NCBI GenBank assembly: GCA_013398015.1
Contig: VZRR01008215.1
Location: 412,827 to 476,826, forward strand
DNA length: 64,000 nucleotides
Direction: 5' to 3'
DNA from: Oreocharis arfaki
Lineage: Eukaryota > Chordata > Aves > Passeriformes > Paramythiidae
The notes under the pieces are model-generated. The model was not told where the DNA came from and did not search any database. It saw nothing but the letters and a program-made list of their open reading frames with translations. The translations under genes were made by a program, and so were the position numbers. Below are positions 23,740-44,417 of the stretch, piece after piece. Numbering within the stretch: the first letter of the stretch is position 1; every line of letters starts with the position of its first letter.

Positions 23740-23839
23740 CCAGACTGTTGATCTCCTCATGCAAGAGTCAGGATGTCGTTTAGAACATCCTTCAGCTACC
23801 AAATTCCGCAATCATGTCATGGAAGGAGAATGGGATAAG
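23740..23839 (+). CDS. WDR26 exon 2
   Basis: The exon begins with the last base of a split Asn codon and ends in phase 0 at ...EGEWDK before GTAACG. It completes the LisH motif (QTVDLLMQESGCRLEHPSA) and starts the CTLH domain (KFRNHVMEGEW). GEW replaces the GDW I recall in the human protein, a conservative change. Confidence 0.97.
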
Positions 23840-23956
23840 GTAACGTAGGGCTTATAGGACTGTATTAACCACTGTTGAAATTTATAGTATCTATGAGAGA
23901 ATTCAAAATTCACCCTCCTTATATACTTTTTTTTTTTCTTATGCCGATTTCTGCAG

Positions 23957-24013
23957 GCTGAGAACGACCTGAATGAACTTAAGGCCTTAGTGCATTCTCC
24001 GCATGCAATTGTG
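23957..24013 (+). CDS. WDR26 exon 3
   Basis: A 57-bp exon in phase 0 on both sides, AENDLNELKALVHSPHAIV, part of the CTLH helical domain. Ala replaces the Pro I recall before LVHSP in human. Skipping this exon would keep the reading frame. The acceptor has a strong poly-T tract. Confidence 0.97.
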
Positions 24014-31246
<7,233 letters not shown>

Positions 31247-31344
31247 GTACCTGATGTGTAGCCATGCAGAAGACTTGCGTGCAAAAGCAGAGTGGGAAGG
31301 GAAAGGAACAGCTTCCAGATCAAAACTTTTGGACAAACTCCAGA
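31247..31344 (+). CDS. WDR26 exon 5
   Basis: Finishes the split Gly codon, then YLMCSHAEDLRAKAEWEGKG and ASRSKLLDKLQ, ending one base into a Thr codon before GTAAGA. It forms the end of the CTLH domain and the start of the linker helices that lead to the WD40 propeller. Confidence 0.97.
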
Positions 31345-32145
31345 GTAAGATGTTCTAGTGCTTAGAATTTCTTCTCACCTCTGTTTAAATCCTGTATAAC
31401 TTACATATCCCAGGGAATTGACTGTGTCTGCTGGTTGGTTGGGTTTTTTTATTTCTTGGTTCATGGTGATGTCTTTAGGTGCCTTTACCCTTTGGTCTTC
31501 TGTACCTAACCTTTTGCTGTCTCTGATAAATGGCTTGTAATCTGTTATTTCTTAGCTCTGCTGCATGCAGTAGTGATATACCTTGGTGATTAAACATGTG
31601 GTGTAGGGAAGGCTGGGTGTGTTACAAGTGCCAGCCATAGTGAGTGGTGGAAACTAAGTGTGGTCTATAACCACTAGTGATACTGATACTGGTTGATAGT
31701 GCTCTCATACTTTGCTCTGAATTATGGTTTCTCCTCTCTGTTGTGGCTGTTGTAATACTATGTACCAGAGTTGCAAAACGCATGGTGTGCTTTATTTTCA
31801 TAGTGCTAATAGACAATTCCTTAAATGAACACAGCTGATACTGTTGTTTTATAATGTTATAGATTTTTTTAGATACTGAGTTTTGAGTTAGCTTGAGTAA
31901 ATGGTGCTTGTTGGCCAGGACAACATGCTCTATAACAACAAATACCTTGCATACAGCTCTGCTTTCCAGAAGTTCATGCTTCTAATTCCAGGTGGAGAGT
32001 GCTAAATTTGACAAGCTGTGTGCTATTATTTACTAAGGTCTCTTCCAAAACCACTCAAATCAAAGTATGCTCTTACTTGTGACTTGCTTTTGATAAGTCT
32101 TTTTTTTCTTCATTTGTTTGGTTTTTCTTACTAACTCCTCTGAAG
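31345..32145 (+). other. WDR26 intron 5
   Basis: 801 bp, T-rich on the transcribed strand. The acceptor reads TCTGAAG, so the last three bases are AAG, less usual than CAG or TAG, after a good pyrimidine tract. No repeat or gene recognised. Confidence 0.9.
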
Positions 32146-32302
32146 CCTACCTACCCCCATCAGTGATGCTTCCTCCGAGGCGTTTGCAGAACCTGCTCCG
32201 CCAGGCTGTGGAACTCCAACGGGACCGGTGCCTATATCACAACACGAAACTAGACAGCAATCTAGATTCTGTCTCGCTGCTAATAGATCACGTTTGTAGT
32301 AG
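32146..32302 (+). CDS. WDR26 exon 6
   Basis: Completes Thr, then YLPPSVMLPPRRLQNLLRQA, QRDRCLYHNTKLDSNLDSVS and LLIDHVCSR, ending in phase 2. This segment between CTLH and the propeller is very conserved in the family. Asn and Ser substitutions (LQN, LDS) differ from the human LQT and LDN that I recall. The acceptor is AAG. Confidence 0.96.
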
Positions 32303-35300
32303 GTAAGAAACCTTCCTGACTTCCGAGATGGGCAGCAGTATCTTTTCTTGGTCTTTTAAGATAATCTGATTGTTAGGAGAAATGTGAAAACTGCTCTGAG
32401 CTGGTTTAACAGGATTTTACGGGGAAAACTTGCTAAATGAGCAGTGGCGGTGGGGAGTAAAGAAGGTGTGTAGAGGAGATTTTGGTAGCTGGATGTTGGG
32501 TAATGGGATCAGACTGAAGCTTTAAAATTTTAATCAGATTGGTATAAAAAGAAGATACTGCAGTGCTAATCCTTAGCTGCTTGTTTCTTGTCATTTTGGA
32601 CAGACAGTCTGTTTATTCATCAACACAGGATTACTGTGGTTTTTCAGTGGAGAATCAGTAGTGTGTTGCTTATCCAGACTATGTCTTCAAGGTTACTGGA
32701 ATGCAGAAAGCCTACTGAACCATGCTTCTATGAACTCAGCTTTCAGCTCTAACTTTTAGTAGTGGACACAGGTGCTTTTAGACACAAAGGTTAAAACAGA
32801 GGAGGAATGTGCAATAGCCGTTTATGATTTACATAGTATATAATATGAATAATATAAAGAACTGTTTTCTCAGATTTGTAAGGTCGTAAGAATTGGGTGT
32901 CTCTTACACCTTTGTGTTGGCTCTTTAGACTGTCTGGGTAACTTTTTTTTTGGTGACAAAATGGATGCTGCTTCTGGCCCTTCAAAATGCAATGCTCTAA
33001 TAGACATGAAACAGGAAGATGTTTGTTTTTAACAAATGGCTGACTTGAGCAGTTTTTCCTCATCCAGCAAAACTTGGCTAAGGACCTAAAAACCCAGTGT
33101 AGCTTCTGTGGAAAACTCTGTGCTCTGCATGCGGGGTTAAGGGAATGAGAACTAGAACATAAGGGCTGTATGGGACATCCTTATATATTTGTTCATGGAA
33201 CAGGCTAACACTTGGGCTTACACAGGAATTGTTTTCATGTTACAGTTAGCTCACCAGAGGAAATTAATTAAGAACTGATAAACTTGCTTATAGAAGTTTC
33301 CTGAACTCAGCTGCTTTGACTTGTATTCTTGGGTTACTTGGAATCAGTTTTTAAAGATGCAGACTTCCATAGTACTCCACTGTAGCTATCTTAAGGTTTG
33401 AAAAATCTATCTTTGGCACTTTTTGTATTCAAGTAACCTTTTAGCTTATGATTTTGCTGCGTTGTGTTGTTTCAGCAGCTGTATGTGCATGCAGACATTT
33501 GACTGTTGCCCATTTTAAGAGCTGTTGGAAATGATCATATACTGGTATTGTGGCTTCCCTCCCTCAGAAGTGAGTCTTTAAAATCAGACTAACTAGAAGA
33601 GATTTAACCTTTACACAAGTCTGTGATTTGTACTAGATGTTGTGCAACAGGTTTGATATCACTAATCAAAGCCCAAGGAGTGTTCAAGATCGCTGAAGAG
33701 CATGATTTACTGAAGTCAGGCTATATAGAGCCAGATATAAAAGATACGTGCTACAAACCTGGGTTTGGATTTCCCCCATCTGAATCTATTTGCTGACATA
33801 AGAGTTTGGCCACAGTTTGGGGTTTTGGTTTGTTGGTTCCTTTTTTTTTTTTTTCACTAAAGTGGTACTTCCTAAACTTGCATATTTGGTGTGTATATAC
33901 ATACAGAGATACTGAGTGCTAATGTAATTCGAAAAAAACCAACCCAACAACAACAACCCCCCCCTCCCCAAAAAAATACCCAAAAATCCACTTGAAAAAA
34001 AAAGGCTTCCATTCTGTCCTCATCCTATTGTACCTGCCTGTAGTGGGGGTCTGGGTTCAGTTTGTGGTGTGCTGTATGGGCTGCCATGCTTGGGCATAGT
34101 GAGGTGAGTTAGACAGCGGAAGCCAAATTTTGATGAAGGTGACAGAAGTAACAGTAGTCTAATAGCTTAGATAGTTCAAGTCCTGTACTATTTAAATGAT
34201 GGAACATTGATAAGTTTCCCTTTTTTATCTGGAACTAATCTGTTTTGGACTTATGGCAGTATTTTGGTTAAGCATGCTTGAATTGCACTAATAGGAAAAA
34301 TTTAACCATAGAATTCACTTGGTAAGAGTGGGCGATGTGAGTGAGACACTACTGGGAATGAAGGTGAAGGGTTTCATCTTACTGTGCCAGAGATTTTTAT
34401 AGTTGAGAATTGATGCTCTTGGGGATGATGATTTTTGGTTTTGAGAGCCTTTGGCCTAGTTGGGTGTGTTGGGGTTTTCATTCATGGGTTTCGTTCATTT
34501 TGGTTTTTTTGGTTTTCTTTGTTGAGGAATAAATCTTTCGTTGTATGTACAGGGAATTAAAAGGTAGTTATTTAGTGTTTTACTGTGTTACTTTGAACTT
34601 GTGTAAATACAATAACAGGAGGCTTTATTGGATGCTTTATTTCAATATGTGAATGGCATAATTCAGGTGTTTTGTGCTGAACAGAATAATTTGTAATGAA
34701 ACACTCCAAAAAAGATAAAGAAAAATGTTTGCGCTTCAGTAATATCAAATTACCAAAACCAGAAGCTGTTAAGACTACTGGTTCTGGTTTCTTGTTTCAA
34801 GACTGCTGCTAATTCCTTCCACAGCCAGGTTATTTCATGTAGCTTTGCTCTCTGTGGAGTCAAGCTTGCTGGGTTCTGCATTTTGCTAGTGAAGTGAAGA
34901 GGGCTTTTTGTGGGAGCACTCTGATCTGACTGGGTTGTGAACAGCATAATTCAGTATTGGGATGTGTCTGCAGCAGCTCTATCAACTGTGTCACCCCTCT
35001 TAGGAACCTAAAGGCATCTTACTATGAAAACTGTGTGTTCCAGCATTATCCTGCTTGCTTTTTATGTCTGCAGAACCTTGGGTGCTTTTCTTAAGCTTTA
35101 AGATGGAAGAGTTGTTGTTCCATAGAGTATTATTTTGAAATGAAATGTGCTGAAAAGACTTTCCTGGGACGCAGTGTGCCCCTTGTACTTTGTGTGAGTT
35201 ATGGATGCAGCCTCACGTCCTAGGGCGAGTTGCTGCTCTGAGTAAAAACATTAACTCATATCAATATGGCAAAATAATAATGAAACGCTGCTCCTGTAGG

Positions 35301-37063
35301 TGCACGTGTCTGTGTAAGGGCTTGCCTGCTTCCCTCTGGACTTCAAGGAAAACAAGGTTGTCTTTCATGGGTGGGGCTTTTTATCTTGGGTTCAGTGTTC
35401 TTCCAGGGAAAACCAGGCAGTTCTTGGTCAGCTGAAAGCTGGAGCAGAACATACTTGTGTTTCTCTATAAACAAGTAAGTATAGGCATACCCAAGGAAGC
35501 CAATTAGATGTGTGTATCTATAAATATATAAAAAAAAATATATATATATATGTACATTTCATCCTCCTCTACCACAGGACTGGAAATGAGACTGTATGGT
35601 TGTTCAGTGCTGCTTCATAGTCTTTAAGGACAGTATAGGAAGCTTCTTCTAGTAAAAGAAAATAGACTGAGAGGGTACAGACACTGTGAAGCAGAACTTT
35701 TTTCTAGCTTCAGGCAAGAAGTAGTTTTTTTAGGTGTCTGTCTGCCTGGCTGCCACCAAACTGTATTTGTAAACATGAATATGAAGGAAGTAAGTTTTTT
35801 GCTTAAATTAGTGGGGGGGTTGTTTGATTTATTTTTTTTCCCCATTTTTATTTTCTTTCCTTTGATGGGTGGGGTGTATTGTGTTTTTGGGTTTTTTTTA
35901 AGCCAATTTATCTCCAGTGATAAATACAACTGTACATTCAAGGGCCCTGTCATTCCCTTAGTACCAGTGTGTCTCATCAGAGTTGTGTTGCCCTGTTGCA
36001 CTGGGTGCTGTAAAAACTCAGCCTAAGACTAAACCACTTCAGGATCTCTGCAGTTGAAGAAAAAATGTCTAACAGTTAGAGACTCTTTTAGTGCATCTGA
36101 ACAATGAACTTTTACTTCTTGCAATATTACTTTGAAATGGAGACATCTGCTGTAAAAGCCTACATTTATTTTATCTTTGTTCTGAGATTCTTATTTGAGA
36201 GCTTGTAGGCAAGATTTAAATCAAATAAAACTTGTCTGCAGTTCTCACCTAATTTAGTGTTTTGAGTGTTAGCTTTTTCTCAGTGTGTAACTAGAATATT
36301 AAGTACTGGCTCTAGAGGAATGTTTGAATCTTCTTCAGTAGTTTATCACGTAATATTTTGTGTGAGAAACACAACATTTTACAGAATAGTGTAGATTTTG
36401 TGAGGGAGGACTGTTCAAGTTGAAAGCTCAATGATATCTTGCTAATTATGCTTAGATATTGTATGTGGTACTCTGCAAAGATGGTGAAAAATGACACAAA
36501 ATGAAGGCAAAGGAACATCTAATTTATTGCAAGGTCACATTCAGGAAAAGGAACTTTTATGTAAGAATCATTTCTTAGCAAGATATAGCTAAGTGAGTTA
36601 GATACCTACAAAAACCTCATGAGTAAAAACATTGCACATATGGTTCAAATAGGCCTATACTATAGTATTTTCTGTGCAGTAGAAAATTATATAGTAATAA
36701 ATACTATATAATATAATGACTCAAGCTGTTACACTCCTGATGATGTTAGTTTTATTCCAAGTTACATGAAAACATAGCAAATTATGTGAGTGAAATAAGA
36801 ACAGTTCTATGTTCTTATAGTTAATTATGATGACTTGATGGTGTGAGCTTGTTGCCAGATGAGACACTTCATTCTGTACTTATTTGAAGCAGCTGTTAAT
36901 AGAGGAGTTTTCTAAGTTACCTGGTCATGCATTTAAATAAGGTTTTTGTTTGAGTGGGGTTTTTTTAATAGCTTGATTTTTTTTTTTTAATTTTTTTTAA
37001 AATTTTATTTTAAATCTTACTGCTTTCTTACTAATCTGTGAATGCATCCCTTTGTTTTCCCAG
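32303..37063 (+). other. WDR26 intron 6 (4.8 kb)
   Basis: AT-rich, with many simple runs: poly-T at 33,841-33,855, a C/A-rich low-complexity block at 33,930-34,005, an AT dinucleotide run at 35,530-35,551, and T-runs from 36,958 to 37,000 just before the acceptor. No exon or recognisable mobile element. Confidence 0.85.
35530..35551. repeat. A-run plus AT dinucleotide repeat
   Basis: A run of A followed by alternating TA units in intron 6, ending in 'tgtacat'. A simple microsatellite. Confidence 0.8.
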
Positions 37064-37202
37064 GAAACAGTTCCCATGCTATACCCAGCAGATCCTAACG
37101 GAGCACTGTAATGAAGTGTGGTTCTGTAAATTCTCCAACGACGGCACTAAATTAGCAACAGGATCTAAGGACACAACTGTTATTATATGGCAGGTTGATC
37201 CA
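37064..37202 (+). CDS. WDR26 exon 7, WD blade 1
   Basis: Starts KQFPCYTQQILTEHCNEVWF and ends TVIIWQVDP in phase 0 before GTAAGT. The EHCNEVWFCKFSNDGTKLAT...DTTVIIW pattern is the first WD-type blade. The first residue pair reads RK, where I recall RR in human. Confidence 0.97.
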
Positions 37203-40200
37203 GTAAGTGTGCAAAGTGTGAAAATGTGTATGATTTGTCGCTTCCCTCTCAGCTTTCTCCTGCTAGGATGGTGTGCTTCTTGTAGGACAGGCTGACATGG
37301 ACTGTAGCCCTCTTACATCCCATTCCCTGGAGTATAGAAGTCTTGTAAATCTTGTAGCTGCAGGATATTTCATACATCTTTCCTACACATATATATTCAT
37401 ATATAAATAAAGAGATTGATTGATTGATGAATCTAAGGTTTTTGACTCATAGAAGTGATTATGAAAGTATGTCCATGTATTTCACAACAGTTGAAGATTG
37501 TGAATAAACTTAAACATCCACAACATTTGAAGTTGCTAATGCTTGTGGAACACTATCAGAAATAAGTTCCTTGTGGTTTTTTAACCACCAGCTGCATGCT
37601 GGTATGTGAGGTGGAAAATGAAAGGTTTTTGCAGTTCCATACTCGTGTTTGGTAGGATTTGAGAACTGAGTTTTTCTTTCACTTCAGGTTAGGAAGCCAT
37701 ATAATCTGAGTCCCTTTTGCTGTTAAAATGATGGGAGGACTTAAAACCCTGTCCCACGTGCATGGTTGTTATGTAGCCCCAGAATTAACAGCAGGAGCCA
37801 TGGCTTTTTCAGGCATAAGGACTGCTGTGTATTACTGGGGCCAGTGTGCTCTGGGCCAAGACCTGCATAGCAGCAAAGATGACTTTTGTTATTTAGTTTG
37901 GAAATCGTCTGTATTTTTTTTGTTGGTTTTGTTGTTTGGTTTTTTTTAACAGACAGAGTAATTTAGGTAAATTAAGGATCAAATGTTTTTTGCTGTTAAC
38001 TTGTCACTTGACTGTAGGTGCACATCTTCCTTTTATATTGATGGGTTTTAGTACCAAACATATTGATTAGCACATCTTAAAGTGAATTGTGTGCTAATAG
38101 CTGCTTAGTAAAACCAAATAAATGTTTTGTGAGTGGTTAGACCAACCCTTTTGACCAAGGGTTGCCAAAGAATAAAAGTCTCTGAAAAGTAGTTAGTGGG
38201 AAAGCAGTTTTGTAGAGTTTTATTGGTTTGTCTCTTTTTTTTGAGTGCTTTAAAAAAAATTGAAACCCTTTGAAGCAGGTGGATACCTAAATAGCACTAG
38301 GCCACATCAAGTGATTAATTTTCATATTTGCTAGAACACGCTTCTCATGTTTCCTGTAGAGTTGACAATGTCTTTTGACCTGTAAATTTAATTTGATTTT
38401 CAAGGCTTTAGGCATACAGTTATTATCATCTGTTTGCATAAACTACATGGAAACATCTGTCCAGCAATGTCTGGGCAAGTGATGGGAGAGCGCTGTTTTA
38501 AAAGAACAGTGTTTGATTTTTCCACACACACTTCACCTGTGTGAGAATCCTTCATTTCTTACTTTTTTTTCTTCATCACCTCTCTTCAAGTGTAATGACA
38601 CTGCTGCAATGTGTTTTCTTAATTTCATACCTTGGATTTTTTTATTTCTTTTCTAAGACCCAGCTACGTGTCTAGACTGTCTTAACCTATGCTTCTGTTG
38701 TCATCTTCGTGGGCTGATTTCAAAGTTCTAACGCAGACTCAGCAGCATTAAACAGTGTCTTGAGTTGACTAGGTTTGTGTGGGATGCATTATTTGACTGT
38801 CAGGAAGTGTGGCAGAATCTCTTGGAGCACAAAGGATTAGCACACTCTGTGCATCACCTTGTCTAACGTGCATCTTCTTTGTTAAGAGTTCTCCTTTAAC
38901 TGGCTCCTTACAAAAATCCCTTCTGCATTTTTCTGAAAGCTGTTGACAGGTTTTTGGCGTTTCAGCCGAGGAGCTCAGCTACTGCAGACTTGACTTGATG
39001 CCTGAATAGTTGCCTGTCATACACAACAAAAATTTGGGAAGCTCTATGTAAGGCATAGAAGTGCTGAGATTTCTTTTGGTGGTGGGTGGGAGGCAGGTTG
39101 ACTACATTTGGGGATGTTTGCCTGAAATACCACTGACTGCTGCTTTAGAGCATGGTATAGCAGCTTTAAGTATGAGAGCAGTATGGAAGATAGTAACAGC
39201 CACAGAGTTCTATCATTAGAAGAGGAATATCTTATGTATCTTGTTTCTCATGAGTTTCAAATATGCTGAAGTGACAGGCTGCTTTAATCCTGTTGTAAAA
39301 AGAGATGTATCTGTTCCAGACAAGCTCCAGGATGTGAGATGATGTCAGACATGACTCAGTTTCCTTGAAAATCACTTCAGCTACAGACACAGCAGTGTCT
39401 AATGCAGTCCAGGAATAATGATTAGGATGGAAAAGGGGTCTTGAGGAGGTCTATTCATTTGCCCCTCTTTCTCTTCACTCTGAAGATTATTCTTAGCTCA
39501 CTTTCTTTTGAGGAATTTACATTTTCTAGCCAGCAGAACCCCCAGTGCTGCAGGCTGGCTGAGAGTCACCAAAGCCCTCACAGCTGATCCCAGGAAACAA
39601 TCCTTCATGTCACTCTTCTTCTGCTCTTTCTCTTTGGAATCAAGAAGTGCTCTGTTGTTTAATACTGAAAAAAAAGAGAGAGAAGGGACAATTAGAGAAA
39701 TCAAGCTATATTTTCAAATTAGTCACTCTTTATGGAAAGAAGTTGGAGATAGAAGCATCTGCCATGCATGGAAAAAACTGAGGGAGGGTGGGTGGAGCGA
39801 GGACAATTTGATTGCCCTTTCCAAGAGGGCAAATTCAAAATAATTCTTGTCAGTGTTTTAACAAGCTCTGATCTCCTTGTGTGTGTATATGCTGTTACCA
39901 AGAGTCAGTGCTGATACTGTACTGAAGCATGTTTCTGTATTTAGGAAGCCAGTGTGTGGTTGTTTCACAGTATCTAGCTGTACTATTTATTTTTATAAGC
40001 TTCTTGAAAGTCAAGCTCCTCTGACGAGGCAGCAGAAAAACAGTTGTAATATAGAGATGATACAAGATGCTGCATGTGCCAAGTATGCTTCATTCACTAA
40101 ATCTGGCAGAAAACAGCTTGCTGTAGGCAACGCTTCTGAAATAAGAACACCTCTCAAGGAAGTTTTTAAAAATATCTTTCTGTAAATCTCCTTCCTTGAG

Positions 40201-40667
40201 CAGCACACACAAGATACACGTAAGTTTATAAAAATATTGGCACTTCAAGATTTTTCTGTGTCAGCATCTGTGAAGGTTTTGGTTCTCTGTTTAACCTTAA
40301 CAGGCTTCCACCATGTCTTTGCTTTTAAGAAAGTAACTTAATTTTGTAAAATACAGACAGTAGGGTTTTCATATTCCAGTAGATGTAGAAAGACTTGACA
40401 CTGCAGAAGTCTTCTGCACTAAAGCAAGTGTAATGTAGTGTAAAACTTTGTACACAGTGATATTTCATGAGTTTTATGTTCAGAATCATGGAAGATTAGA
40501 ACAAAAATACCTATGAGTGTTCTTGCTTTGAAGGTTGGAACTTAGGAGCTTTTGTTCTCTGGCTCTGTAAACTGGCAAACCTGTGATGCTGTAAATGGAG
40601 ACTGTGGAAGTGTGAAACGTGGTGGGAGTTCATTTGCATTGTCTCAAGGGCACCTCTCTTGTTGCAG
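37203..40667 (+). other. WDR26 intron 7 (3.5 kb)
   Basis: T-rich on the transcribed strand. A short GATT tetranucleotide run lies near 37,413-37,430. No exon, RNA gene or confident mobile element. Open frames near 39,500-40,200 on both strands have no recognisable product. Confidence 0.85.
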
Positions 40668-40808
40668 GACACTCACCAGCTAAAGCTACTTAAGACGTTA
40701 GAAGGTCATGCGTATGGGGTCTCCTACATTGCCTGGAGTCCAGATGACAACTACCTTGTTGCCTGTGGCCCAGATGATTGTTCTGAGCTTTGGCTCTGGA
40801 ATGTACAA
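40668..40808 (+). CDS. WDR26 exon 8, WD blade 2
   Basis: A 141-bp symmetric (phase 0/0) exon encoding DTHQLKLLKTLEGHAYGVSY through WLWNVQ. It has the GH...D...W signature of a WD repeat (EGH, SPDD, LWLWN). Gln replaces the Leu I recall after DTH in human. Confidence 0.97.
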
Positions 40809-42116
40809 GTAAGTGGTGGCTAAGAGTGAAAAATAAAACTTTGTGGTCAGCCTGCTGCATTTGTTTCAGTATCGGAGTACTTCAGGCGTGAAAGAAGTAA
40901 TTGCTGCGAACTCATGCCAAGGTGGGAGTGTAAAGAAGAGATGCTGATCTCGGTGCCCTCCTTTCAGTTTGAAAAAATAATTATGGCAGCCTTCAAATTC
41001 TCTTTGCTCTTTTGCCAGAACTGAAATTGGAATTCAAGTTTAGGTATCTGGGACTGTGCAGCAATTTGCGTGTATGTGGTTACTGATCCTTTCTGAGAAG
41101 GGATGGCGTAAGTGCATAGGACCTCAGAGAGCTCCTGAGGAGAAGGACAGCAAATGAATCAAGAGAAGCAGAGGACAGAATTATCAAAGGGAAGCAGTTA
41201 CTCATTGATGATTTTAACAAGTAGCAAAAGTAAAAGATGCAAACTATTTTACTTTATGTAACCCTCCCAGTCACGTTTGTGGAAGATCCAAAGGGGCTTA
41301 AGTTTATGATTTCAGAACTTCATCTTTCTGTCAGGCACTAGGGTGTTTTGCCATTTCCTCCATGAATTTGAAAATCACTTTCTGCTGTTGAATTTTATGG
41401 GCACTTGAGTTGATATAAAAGCTTCCCTTGCCTTGGCTGAGAGCTGTATAGACTTCCTTGTGCTGCCTTGGACTCTGAACTAATTTCGTTTCCTAAAACA
41501 AAAGCATTGCCTTTCTTCACCCTTGGAACACTTTTCTTCTGTTTAATTGACTAAATTGGCTCAGTGAAGAGCACTACTGACAACGCCACTCATTGGTGTT
41601 CTGTCTTGTGAAACGATGGGTTTGTATGCTGGGATGAAAGCTGAATTTTGGCATAGAGAACTTTAGCTCAAGGAGGAAAACATTCTAACAACTGTGATAT
41701 TTCTAACTTCTTACTAAAATGTTTTTGTCACCTCTTCTAGTCTCTTCCTGCCTCCTTCCTTTCAGTGTGTTTTTTTTTTTTTCATTTGATAGTGCTTGTC
41801 ATTCTCTTGGCTTGTTCATGTAATTTCTTTTCATTTCACTCTTTACTCAAAATCTTTTAGTTGTCTGACACACCAGCTATTCTATCTCTCTTGATATGAG
41901 AGACAAAAGAGATTGTCCCAAATCCAGTCCAGATTCACTGGAGATGCTAAAGCAGCTCTGCCTTTTTATTGCATTATTCATAAATTTGTGTTGCTTTTTA
42001 ATAAATGTGTTGAAATATATATGCTTTCAAACACTATTCATGTCAGATAAAATTACCAGTGCCCTTTTGGGGAAGGGTTCTGGTATAAGGCCCTGCTGCC
42101 TTTGTTTGTTTTCCAG
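40809..42116 (+). other. WDR26 intron 8
   Basis: About 1.3 kb. A poly-T run at 41,770-41,781 and otherwise unique AT-rich sequence. The + strand open frame ending at 42,129 runs into exon 9 in another frame and is a shadow. Confidence 0.9.
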
Positions 42117-42236
42117 ACTGGGGAGCTGAGGACAAAGATGAGCCAGTCTCATGAAGACAGTTTAACAAGCGTGGCCTGGAATCCTGATGGGAAGCGTTTT
42201 GTAACGGGAGGGCAGCGTGGACAGTTCTATCAGTGT
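42117..42236 (+). CDS. WDR26 exon 9, WD blade 3
   Basis: A 120-bp phase 0/0 exon, TGELRTKMSQSHEDSLTSVA then WNPDGKRFVTGGQRGQFYQC. This is the third blade, where the usual terminal WD pair is replaced by YQCD across the splice. The sequence matches the mammalian protein throughout as far as I recall. Confidence 0.97.
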
Positions 42237-42986
42237 GTAAGTTCTCTGCATCTGTCCCATTGAAGGCAAAGTAAGAAATTAAAGTTTGGTCGATGCTTTT
42301 TCAGGTTTTTTGTGTGTGTGTACACTAAAGCTTCTGGTCCTTTGTAATTCCAAGAGGCAATATGTTAATGCAAGTATTTCAGCAGCACTTCTGCATGGAG
42401 CAGTTTGAAGGGTTTGAGCATCTTTGGTCTGCCTCAAGGGGGGTTTGTGGTCTGGAATTTTTTTCTTAGCTGCTCCAGAAAATACACTAATATAAAGCAG
42501 TACCTTTGTCCACAAGTCTTCTTATTCCACAGAATTTTGACTGCATCTTACTTAGTTTTTGCATGCTGCCTTTGCTTAGTGAAAACGAAAATTTGAAGCC
42601 CTTGTTACTTGACTAGCATTGGTTTGGGGTGATGGTCCACAGTCTCACCATATTCTTGGATTATTTTTTCAACTGGTTCCCAGAATAATAATGTAGAGTG
42701 CAGGCCTCACTGTGAAGGTCACCTCAGTGATGGGGTGAAGATGGCACGTGTCATGCAGGAGAAAATAAGTGACAGAAGGGATTCTCTGCTCTCCAGGGCA
42801 GATTCCTGCAAAAGCCCTCGGTTAAGAGAGCCAGCTCCTAGTTCATTAGGCCCTCCCTTGTAAAGGGTAAGATTCTGTAGCAATTGTCTGAATAGAAAGG
42901 GAAATATATTTTTGTGTCAGAGCTCCTGAGAAACCTGATATTAATGGTTCACTGTTTGTTGGTTGTTTTTTTTTCCTTCTGCTCAG
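42237..42986 (+). other. WDR26 intron 9
   Basis: 750 bp with a short TG run near 42,311-42,320 and a T-rich acceptor tract. Nothing else recognised. Confidence 0.9.
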
Positions 42987-43132
42987 GATTTAGATGGTAA
43001 TCTCCTTGACTCCTGGGAAGGGGTGAGAGTACAATGCCTTTGGTGCTTGAGTGACGGGAAAACTGTCCTAGCGTCGGACACACACCAGCGAATTCGGGGT
43101 TATAACTTTGAGGATCTCACAGACAGGAACAT
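42987..43132 (+). CDS. WDR26 exon 10, WD blade 4
   Basis: DLDGNLLDSWEGVRVQCLWC, then LSDGKTVLASDTHQRIRGYN and FEDLTDRN, ending two bases into an Ile codon before GTAACT. This is a degenerate WD blade (no WD dipeptide), as is normal for this family. Confidence 0.97.
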
Positions 43133-44287
<1,155 letters not shown>

Positions 44288-44417
44288 GGAGTTCACTTAT
44301 GGGACTTACAAGACAGAGTTTTAGTGAGGAAGTATCAAGGTGTTACACAAGGATTTTACACAATTCACTCATGTTTTGGAGGCCATAATGAAGATTTCAT
44401 TGCGAGCGGCAGTGAAG
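44288..44417 (+). CDS. WDR26 exon 12
   Basis: GVHLWDLQDRVLVRKYQGVT and QGFYTIHSCFGGHNEDFIAS, then GSE and one base of an Asp codon before GTAACA. It gives the end of WD blade 5 (HLWDL) and most of blade 6. It is very conserved. Confidence 0.97.

Noticed and set aside
23506..23811. - strand open frame overlapping WDR26 exon 2
   Set aside because: A shadow of the real + strand exon and its T-rich intron, with no independent support.
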